Assembly: GCA_951802425.1 (NCBI GenBank)
Contig: OX637800.1
Coordinates: forward strand, 1 to 64,000
DNA from: Clavaria fumosa
Lineage: Eukaryota; Basidiomycota; Agaricomycetes; Agaricales; Clavariaceae
Length of the DNA stretch: 64,000 bases
Direction of reading: 5' to 3'
The translations under genes were made by a program, and so were the position numbers. The notes under the pieces were generated by a model. That model had not been told where the DNA came from. It saw nothing but the letters and a program-made list of their open reading frames with translations, and did no database searches. Position 1 is the stretch's first letter, and each line of letters begins with the position of its first letter. Positions 20,617 through 30,112 of this stretch are shown here, in pieces.

Positions 20617-23600
20617 CTAGATCTGTGCTGTGAGAGCTATTCTCCTTGCCCGCTTGCTGTTTTCCTCATCTGAAAATATTAAATAATGCCTGATGGGAGT
20701 GATTGGGACATGCTCACCACTTTCTGAATGAATTCGCTTCCGGGTGCCTTGGGTATCATTCACAGTTTTCTTGATGACAACAAATTCTGGCCCAGTCCAC
20801 TCAAAGGTTTTGCAATAGGGAAGATCTTTCAACTCTTTGCCCATCTCTGCTCGAAAATGAAATAGGAGGTTAGGATGATGCTTGCAGAAGTGCTTGTCCA
20901 TCCTTGCATGGAGACAACTCTGTGAGAGACCAGGGTTGGAAGAGTCTTCATCCTCCTTGTACTTGCAAATCGTCACAGCAAGGTGAACAATAGATGGGTT
21001 GAATAGAGCAGATAGGGGATCCACCAACTCTTCTCCAATCTTGAGCCATTGTGATTTGCTGAAGGACTGCTGGAAGTCCATGTACTTCTTCAAAATTGCT
21101 GTGCGCTGGGCCTTCATCATGTTTTGAAGTGCACCTACTTCCAAACTTGTTTGATCCTTGATCTCCAAGTCATATGTCCAGCATAGCTCAAGCACATTTC
21201 CAAGTGCAATGAGGTCCAAAAGGCCTTGAGCAGTGGTTGGGTCTATTGAATGATCACCCACTGTCAATTTGCATCAGATGGGGAGAGGAAAGGAGAATAG
21301 TTAGGGGCAGACCATCTTGGATATATTCATGAGAGGTATATTCATCAATTGCCATTGCCAAGATGCGCCACAGCAATACCTCAGTTTCTGAATGGTTGGT
21401 ATTTGTCACACCATGTAAGAGCACCCCAGTGTGGATGTGGCCCCAGCATGAGTCACGAATAGTTGAGGTGCAATACATATGACGACCCAGCACAATTGAG
21501 TTGTCAACTGTGAGCACATAATGTGGGGTATTTGGTCGCATGAAGCTATTTCACATTTAGCAAATTGAATAAAATGTAAAAAGTACACCCACAAGACGGT
21601 GCCTGGCTGGATGATAACAGCCTCATGCTCAAAACATGAGGTAGCTGCATCATCCACCTCAGTGGTGGAAAAGGCAAGGGGTGATGACATATCCCCAGCT
21701 GAGCAGGACTCCATATTGTGGCGGTGGTGACAAACAACCCAATATTTGGTCCCAGTGATAGCATCAATGGCAGTGGCAAGACCATTTGCATCAATGTGAA
21801 TCCAGCTCATTGCATTTTTCATGGCAGCTGTAGCCCATATAAGGTGATCGGTGGGCGGATTGGCATGAGAAAAACCATGAGTGCCTCTTGTTTGTTGCCA
21901 TGCAATACTGTGGGAGTTCAGGTGACTTGTGAGGGAAATTAAGTCTCAGCACAGGCAGTGCAGATTTATTGAACACTCACTGGTAGGGTATGCAATGTCG
22001 ATACTCCAACCCAAGTGGTATGTCAAGAACATTGAGGATGTGTCCATTGTTGGGCATTTGGCTGTGATGGAAGAAGTCAAGCAGGGTGCCATGGCAGTGT
22101 CGCTCACTGTTGGTGCTGTCGATGGACTGATCTGTGTATAATTTGTAAGCATATTTAGGCCATGGCATTAGTCATACCATACCTATCATGCTTCTTGTTC
22201 TTGTGATATTTGCATAGTTCCTCAATGTTGAAATTGAGAACCCCTCATCTTGGAGAGGTGTGTTGAGAACAAGAATATGGCGATGCCGGAAGATGTCCTG
22301 GAGAGTCCTAGTTGAGAGCTGCAGGAATTCCATGTATGTTGTAACAAAGATGTTTGACACTGGTGGGTTCAGCAAGTCAAATGGTATGCATCGAGATGAG
22401 GCATGGTGGTGAGGTGGGTGACCATCAACATATCCAGCTTCAACACTGGCATGGATGTCCACCAACAGCCTAGTTTCTTTGCTAGCCTGTATTTACCAGT
22501 GTTGGAATAGTACATGCCTGATGAGCAGTTAACTCACAGTGGTCTTTGATGTCTGGAAGTGGATAGAGATAGGTGCTGCTTTAGGATCTGGAAGATATGC
22601 TTGGATCTTCACTGGGGGTGACAACTATAAAGCATATCAGCAGAAATTGGCAGTCACAGGGAGAAAAACTCACTCCAGGGTTATCTGTGGCATTTATGAG
22701 GGTATTTGGTTCCTCAGGCTCAAAACAAATGTTAGATAATATCCCATCATTATTTAATAAGACTCACATCTCCTTCAATATCATAGTAAACTGGAAAGAG
22801 CATTGTGGCCTCTTCATCAACACTATTGCCTAACTCCTTACTTTGACCTGCTCCAGACTTTCTTGCAGATTTCCTATGTTTCCAAGTGCTTGTGGGACTG
22901 GACATTGGTGGTGTGGGAAGCAAGTACACAGATTGAGTTGGAGATGATGGTAAAGATGATATTGGGGATGAACTTGCTGAGGCAGATTTCAGGAAGGTTA
23001 AAGGCAGTGCAGTGGGAAGGTATTTTGCAGCCAATGAATTGACTGCATTGATAGCTGCATCTGTGTCTTCCTCAGCTTCAAATACCACATCAAAAGTGGG
23101 CTTCCAGTCATTATCATTGTACTGCAACCCCAGACATAACTGTAGGTGATCCTGTGCCTGAGGCAGTGTGATATTGCCTGCTGCAAAATTGCGTATTATA
23201 TCCCATGCATTTGGGTCATTCAGAGGCAGGGGGTGAAGAAAATCAATATCTCTATTGAGGAATGATCAGCTTGTGTCCTCCATGAAAATGTTCACTCACT
23301 GTGTTTCCTCTGTTTCTGGTGTTTCCTTAGGCCCTGCCCCTTCTTGGGTCTGCTCCTTGTCCTGTGGAAGTGGGTGGGAAATGTCCATATCCCTATTGAT
23401 GTGTGATTAGCCAATATCCTCCCTGAAAATGCAGACTGACTGTGTCTCCTGTGTCTCTTGTGTCTCCTGAGGCCCTGCCCCTTCTTGGGTCTGCCCATCA
23501 TCTTGTGATGGTGGGTGAAAAGTGTCCACATCCCTATTGATGTGTGATTAGCTTGTAAGCTTGTATCCTCCCTGAAATTGCAGACTGACATCTGCTGTGT

Positions 23601-25253
23601 CTCTTCTTCCTGGGTCTGCTGCTCATTCTGTGGTGGTGGGGAAGAAATGTCCATGTCTCTATAGAAGAGTGATTAAATGGCATCCTCCCTGAGAATGCCA
23701 ACTCACTGTGTCTCCTGTGCCTCTTGTGCTTCCTGAGGTGCTGCCCCTGTATTCTCATGCATCTCCCCTTCATTAGGAAGAAGTGCAGGTTGAATTTGGG
23801 GGAATAATACATCTGGTATATCACCTGAACCAAAGAAGTGAGTAGATGAACTCTGGATAAATGTGGAACATGCTCACATGTAACAAACCAATCCTGTAAT
23901 TGTGGTATGTTGCCTTTGCACTCAAGTGCTGCTCCCATCTCATGAAGTTCAATAACTTCAGCCTTGTACTCCATCCCACATGATGATCTTAGTAATGCCT
24001 TCCACATCATTTTCTCTATAGCCAGTAGTGAACTTGGCTTTCCACCAAGTGACTGTCCCAACTGGGCCAATGAATCATAAAGATTAACCCATAAAAGGAT
24101 AATAAAAAGCTTAACTCACCAAAAAGAGCTGCTCTTTATTGATGGACTGAGAGGCACTATTCCGTGGCACTAAGAGGATGAGAGGGGAGATCGCCAGGGC
24201 AAGTTGTGTGTATTGGATTATGTTTCTTATCACTGCTGCATTGGTAAGACCAGCAGGCAGTGCAACTTGGTGATCTGCAGCCTGCCTGGTTTTCATTGTC
24301 AGCAGAAATTCAAGAATATTAAAAACTAAATGCACATATGAAGGCTGTGGAGTAGGTCACTTTGTGGACCCTGGCTCTTGAGGTATGACTTGACATTGAA
24401 TTAGTTATGATCTGTGATATCCAAAGTAACACTCACTGGTCTAAATGCACTGACTGCAAAGGCTACAGAATGCCACTGTTCTAAAACATCATGTGTGGAG
24501 CGGTGAATAGCATGCTGGGATGCCTTGAGCAGGTTTGAAATCGTGGCCTTGAACCTGCGAGGCTCCTCAGCATCCCCCACATCCCCCACATCCACATCCC
24601 ACACATCCAGGTCCTGGACTGTTGAAGTGCTTGCCTCTAGCACAGGAAGAGCAGGCAGGGCAGATATGAGAGGAGGGGCAGGAAGGGCAATATTATGTGG
24701 TGAATGTACAAGGTGCTGTATAGCCCTGTTGGCAGTTGATGGGACAATTGAAGTCCATTTCTCAAGATTTTTGAGGATTCTCTCCAGAGTGGGTGAGAGA
24801 GTTGGAGGGTGAGAGCGGGGGGTGGGATGGAGAGCAGGATGTGGAGGCCAGTCTTGGACCCACAAGAGGACATCAAGGAGTTGGTACATAAGAATAATTT
24901 TACCAAAGTAGGCCTGTTCTAATGGTATGGGTGTGTGGCTGATTTGGCTAGGGATCAAAATGGCAAGGACATAGGCATTTGCTTTGTCAACTGCCAGGGG
25001 TTCATTTTCAACTGTATCTATTTCTTGTGCAAGCATCTACAGACTATCAAGGACAGTAACTGTGCTGGTAAACCTGAACACTCACCTTGATGAGATTGTG
25101 TGCAGGAGAAGGAAGTACAGTTGGGCAGTGGTTTTCTACCCATGCAAGGAGAGGTCCTGGTTCATGAATGCACCCATTTCGCCATGGGTAAGACTTTAGG
25201 ACAGAAGAATTGATTCGAATATCACGGAGGCAGTGGAATTGGGTTTGAGACAT
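20617..25253 (-). CDS. JmjC-domain protein, left copy of a head-to-head pair
   Basis: This is a multi-exon gene starting at 25253. Its first exons mirror the right copy exactly (left = 53508 minus right): 25253-25086, 25036-24437, 24344-24120, 24061-23878. Next come four tandem exon-intron units (about 23824-23230), one more than in the right copy. Later exons are diverged: FPVYYDIEGD near 22780, DGHPPHHH near 22430, LNVLDIPLGLEYRH near 22010. The JmjC domain has the iron ligands in IHIDANG (His 21796-21798, Asp 21790-21792) and in PNTPHYVLT (His 21521-21523), with TGTKYWVV between. JmjC proteins are Fe(II)/2-oxoglutarate dioxygenases, often histone or protein demethylases or hydroxylases; the substrate here is unknown. 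The C-terminus is helical and ends with a basic cluster. Key residues are present and exons are open, so it may be functional. Confidence 0.75.
23230..23824 (-). repeat. Tandem exon-intron units in the left JmjC gene
   Basis: About four repeats occur, each a short exon encoding D-M/V-D-I/T-x-x-P-P/L plus a Gln/Glu/Thr-rich tail, followed by an intron of about 50 bp containing TTCAGGGAGGAT or a variant and ending in AATAG or TATAG. The right copy carries three. Confidence 0.7.
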
Positions 25254-25311
25254 GACAGTATGTATGAGAGTGCTGGGAGTGTGTTATCAAGATTGGACCA
25301 AATGATGATAA

Positions 25312-25330
25312 ACATGAACATTGTTCATGT
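25312..25330. promoter_or_regulatory. 19-bp palindrome upstream of left JmjC start
   Basis: ACATGAACA-T-TGTTCATGT is a perfect palindrome around a single central base, 59 bp upstream of the start at 25253. The same site lies at 28178-28196, 59 bp upstream of the right gene. Both sit in near-identical arms, so conservation alone is not evidence of selection; the symmetry suggests a dimeric regulator site. Confidence 0.3.
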
Positions 25331-25357
25331 ACTTACCTGACCTGCTCAAATAGAGTA

Positions 25358-26460
25358 GCTTTGTATTTGTTTAGGCCTCAAATATATTTGAGGCCTAAAC
25401 AAATACAAAGCTACTCACCTGACCTGCTCAATATATCTAGAGCCTAAACAAATACAAAGCTACTCACCTGACCTGCTCAATATATTGAAAGCCTAAACAA
25501 ATACAAAGCCACTCACCTGACCTCATAACTGGCTCAAATATATTTGAGGCCTAAACAGATACAAAGCTACTCACCTGACCTCATGACTGGCTCAAATATA
25601 TTTGAGGCCTAAACAGATACAAAGCTACTCACCTGACCTCATGACTGGCTCAAATATATTTGAGGCCTAAACAAATACAAAGCTACTCACCTGACCTCAT
25701 GACTGGCTCAAATATATTTGAGGCCTAAACAAATACAAAGCTACTCACCTGACCTGCTCAATATATCTAAAGCCTAAACAGATACAAAGCTACTCACCTG
25801 ACCTGCTCAATATATTGAAAGCCTAAACAAATACAAAGCCACTCACCTGACCTCATAACTAGCTCAAATATATTTGAGGCCTAAACAGATACAAAGCTAC
25901 TCACCTGACCTCATGACTGGCTCAAATATATTTGAGGCCTAAACAAATACAAAGCTACTCACCTGACCTCATGACTGGCTCAAATATATTTGAGGCCTAA
26001 ACAAATACAAAGCTACTCACCTGACCTCATGACTGGCTCAAATATATTTGAGGCCTAAACAAATACAAAGCTACTCACCTGACCTGCTCAATATATCTAA
26101 AGCCTAAACAGATACAAAGCTACTCACCTGACCTGCTCAATATATTGAAAGCCTAAACAAATACAAAGCCACTCACCTGACCTCATAACTGGCTCAAATA
26201 TATTTGAGGCCTAAACAGATACAAAGCTACTCACCTGACCTCATGACTGGCTCAAATATATTTGAGGCCTAAACAAATACAAAGCTACTCACCTGACCTG
26301 CTCAACATATTTAAGGCCTAAACAAATACAAAGCTACTCACCTGACCTCATGACTGGCTCAAATATATTTGAGGCCTAAACAAATACAAAGCTACTCACC
26401 TGACCTGCTCAATATATTTAAAGCCTAAACAAATACAAAGCCACTCACCTGACCTCATCA
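25358..26460 (-). repeat. Intron-like tandem array, left
   Basis: About twenty units of 49 or 58 bp. On the minus strand, the sense strand of the left JmjC gene, each reads GTGAGTAGCTTTGTATTTG ... GGTCAG before the next GTGAGT. The 58-bp form contains GGCCTCAAATATATTTGAG; the 49-bp form has TTTAAATATATTGAGC or similar. Every unit therefore begins with a consensus 5' splice site and ends with CAG, at the length of real introns in this window. A 64-bp perfect palindrome at 25353-25416 caps the array next to the gene. Confidence 0.9.
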
Positions 26461-26914
26461 GTGTCTCCCAGTCATTTATTTACAATTAAAAAATTACCTT
26501 TTTATGCATGTTCAGTGCAGACTCTTGTTGCCACTGAAGAGAATAGGACTTGAGAAGACAGAAATGAAGACTTGTCCTGTTACTGCTGGTCCTATCAATG
26601 TGCACAGGTGCTGAATGACTTCATTTGTTTGCCATCCATTTGCTGGTCTCTTTGTCAACCCAATAAGCATGTTCTGCTGGGGTCTGCCTTCAAGTTGGCA
26701 GGGAAGGCTGATACCAAAAATGAAATGTGACAGAACACACATAAATGAAGGGCACACATGCAGACTTTATAACAGGGAAAGGTGGGGTATGAGTTGGAAC
26801 TTCAACAACAAGTAGTACAGTATTTAACAATTATCAACAACCATGTGATCCTTCCAGCCATTTCTATATTTGACCCAATCCTTGCCCCCTTTGTCTGAGA
26901 CACTGATGTGGTCA
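26461..26914. other. Unique centre between the two arrays
   Basis: About 450 bp of non-repeated AT-rich sequence separates the inverted arrays. A bidirectional promoter for the two JmjC genes could lie here or in the 250 bp before each start codon. No convincing coding potential: the two overlapping frames at 26512-26815 on opposite strands are antisense to each other. Confidence 0.4.
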
Positions 26915-28155
26915 GGTGAGTGGCTTTGTATTTGTTTAGGCTTTAAATATATTGAGCAGGTCAGGTGAGTAGGTTTGTATTTGTTTAGGCCTCAAATATA
27001 TTTGAGCCAGTCATGAGGTCAGGTGAGTAGCTTTGTATCTGTTTAGGCCTCAAATATATTTGAGCCAGTCATGAGGTCAGGTGAGTGGCTTTGTATTTGT
27101 CTAGGCTTTAAATATATTGAGCAGGTCAGGTGAGTAGCTTTGTCTTTAGGCCTTAAATATGTTGAGCAGGTCAGGTGAGTAGCTTTGTATTTGTTTAGGC
27201 CTCAAATATATTTGAGCCAGTCATGAGGTCAGGTGAGTGGCTTTGTATTTGTTTAGGCTTTAAATATATTGAGCAGGTCAGGTGAGTAGCTTTGTGTTTG
27301 TTTAGGCCTCAAATATATTTGAGCCAGTCATGAGGTCAGGTGAGTAGCTTTGTATTTGTTTAGGCCTTAAATATGTTGAGCAGGTCAGGTGAGTAGCTTT
27401 GTATTTGTTTAGGCCTCAAATATATTTGAGCAGGTCAGGTGAGTAGCTTTGTATTTGTTTAGGCCTTAAATATGTTGAGCAGGTCAGGTGAGTAGCTTTG
27501 TATTTGTTTAGGCCTCAAATATATTTGAGCCAGTCATGAGGTCAGGTGAGTAGCTTTGTATCTGTTTAGGCCTCAAATATATTTGAGCCAGTTATGAGGT
27601 CAGGTGAGTGGCTTTGTATTTGTTTAGGCTTTCAATATATTGAGCAGGTCAGGTGAGTAGCTTTGTATCTGTTTAGGCTTTAGATATATTGAGCAGGTCA
27701 GGTGAGTAGCTTTGTATTTGTTTAGGCCTCAAATATATTTGAGCCAGTCATGAGGTCAGGTGAGTAGCTTTGTATTTGTTTAGGCCTCAAATATATTTGA
27801 GCCAGTCATGAGGTCAGGTGAGTAGCTTTGTATTTGTTTAGGCCTCAAATATATTTGAGCCAGTCATGAGGTCAGGTGAGTAGCTTTGTATCTGTTTAGG
27901 CCTCAAATATATTTGAGCCAGTCATGAGGTCAGGTGAGTAGCTTTGTATCTGTTTAGGCCTCAAATATATTTGAGCCAGTTATGAGGTCAGGTGAGTGGC
28001 TTTGTATTTGTTTAGGCTTTCAATATATTGAGCAGGTCAGGTGAGTAGCTTTGTATTTGTTTAGGCTCTAGATATATTGAGCAGGTCAGGTGAGTAGCTT
28101 TGTATTTGTTTAGGCCTCAAATATATTTGAGGCCTAAACAAATACAAAGCTACTC
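26915..28155 (+). repeat. Intron-like tandem array, right
   Basis: This is the inverted counterpart of the left array, about 23 units, read on the plus strand as GTGAGTAGCTTTGT ... GGTCAG. The order of 49- and 58-bp units near the gene matches the left array; toward the centre the arrays differ in number and order. It ends in a 64-bp perfect palindrome at 28092-28155. Confidence 0.9.
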
Positions 28156-30112
28156 TATTTGAGCAGGTCAGGTAAGTACATGAACAATGTTCATGTTTAT
28201 CATCATTTGGTCCAATCTTGATAACACACTCCCAGCACTCTCATACATACTGTCATGTCTCAAACCCAATTCCACTGCCTCCGTGATATTCGAATCAATT
28301 CTTCTGTCCTAAAGTCTTACCCATGGCGAAATGGGTGCATTCATGAACCAGGACCTCTCCTTGCATGGGTAGAAAGCCACTGCCCAACTGTACTTCCTTC
28401 TCCTGCACACAATCTCATCAAGGTGAGTGTTCAGGTTTACCAGCACAGTTACTGTCCTTGATAGTCTGTAGATGCTTGCACAAGAAATAGATACAGTTGA
28501 AAATGAACCCCTGGCAGTTGACAAAGCAAATGCCTATGTCCTTGCCATTTTGATCCCTAGCCAAATCAGCCACACACCCATACCATTAGAACAGGCCTAC
28601 TTTGGTAAAATTATTCTTATGTACCAACTCCTTGATGTCCTCTTGTGGGTCCAAGACTGGCCTCCACATCCTGCTCTCCATCCCACCCCCCGCTCTCACC
28701 CTCCAACTCTCTCACCCACTCTGGAGAGAATCCTCAAAAATCTTGAGAAATGGACTTCAATTGTCCCATCAACTGCCAACAGGGCTATACAGCACCTTGT
28801 ACATTCACCACATAATATTGCCCTTCCTGCCCCTCCTCTCATATCTGCCCTGCCTGCTCTTCCTGTGCTAGAGGCAAGCACTTCAACAGTCCAGGACCTG
28901 GATGTGTGGGATGTGGATGTGGGGGATGTGGGGGATGCTGAGGAGCCTCGCAGGTTCAAGGCCACGATTTCAAACCTGCTCAAGGCATCCCAGCATGCTA
29001 TTCACCGCTCCACACATGATGTTTTAGAACAGTGGCATTCTGTAGCCTTTGCAGTCAGTGCATTTAGACCAGTGAGTGTTACTTTGGATATCACAGATCA
29101 TAACTAATTCAATGTCAAGTCATACCTCAAGAGCCAGGGTCCACAAAGTGACCTACTCCACAGCCTTCATATGTGCATTTAGTTTTTAATATTCTTGAAT
29201 TTCTGCTGACAATGAAAACCAGGCAGGCTGCAGATCACCAAGTTGCACTGCCTGCTGGTCTTACCAATGCAGCAGTGATAAGAAACATAATCCAATACAC
29301 ACAACTTGCCCTGGCGATCTCCCCTCTCATCCTCTTAGTGCCACGGAATAGTGCCTCACAGTCCATCAATAAAGAGCAGCTCTTTTTGGTGAGTTAAGCT
29401 TTTTATTATCCTTTTATGGGTTAATCTTTATGATTCATTGGCCCAGTTGGGACAGTCACTTGGTGGAAAGCCAAGTTCACTACTGGCTATAGAGAAAATG
29501 ATGTGGAAGGCATTACTAAGATCATCATGTGGGATGGAGTACAAGGCTGAAGTTATTGAACTTCATGAGATGGGAGCAGCACTTGAGTGCAAAGGCAACA
29601 TACCACAATTACAGGATTGGTTTGTTACACGTGAGCATGTTCCACATTTATCCAGAGTTCATCTACTCACTTCTTTGGTTCAGGTGATATACCAGATGTA
29701 TTATTCCCCCAAATTCAACCTGCACTTCTTCCTAATGAAGGGGAGATGCATGAGAATACAGGGGCAGCACCTCAGGAAGCACAAGAGGCACAGGAGACAC
29801 AGTGAGTTGGCATTCTCAGGGAGGATGCCATTTAATCACTCTTCTATAGAGACATGGACATTTCTTCCCCACCACCACAGAATGAGCAGCAGACCCAGGA
29901 AGAAGAGACACAGCAGATGTCAGTCTGCAATTTCAGGGAGGATACAAGCTTACAAGCTAATCACACATCAATAGGGATGTGGACACTTTTCACCCACCAT
30001 CACAAGATGATGGGCAGACCCAAGAAGGGGCAGGGCCTCAGGAGACACAAGAGACACAGGAGACACAGTCAGTCTGCATTTTCAGGGAGGATATTGGCTA
30101 ATCACACTCCAA
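27048..30112 (-). repeat. Right arm of ~3-kb inverted repeat
   Basis: Reverse complement of 23396-26460; see the left arm. It contains exons 1-7 of the right JmjC gene. Confidence 0.85.
28178..28196. promoter_or_regulatory. 19-bp palindrome upstream of right JmjC start
   Basis: ACATGAACA-T-TGTTCATGT lies 59 bp before the start at 28255; a CCAAT word follows at about 28211-28215. It mirrors the site at 25312. Confidence 0.3.

Larger units (their letters stand above)
23396..26460 (+). repeat. Left arm of ~3-kb inverted repeat
   Basis: It is the reverse complement of 27048-30112. From 23534 to 25253 the two arms are collinear with 28255-29974 without any indel, and I saw only a handful of substitutions (for example TGT versus CGT at the exon 4 junction). 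Similarity collapses at about 23396/30112, inside the tandem exon-intron units. Toward the centre both arms run into the 49/58-bp arrays, whose copy number differs. Confidence 0.85.

Noticed and set aside
26512..26815. Small gene in the centre of the JmjC inverted repeat
   Set aside because: The frames on the two strands overlap, are under 85 residues, and show no motif or splice signals.
25358..28155. CRISPR-like array
   Set aside because: Units are contiguous satellite repeats without unique spacers, in a eukaryotic context; the same holds for the arrays at 18.1, 55.4 and 62.2 kb.
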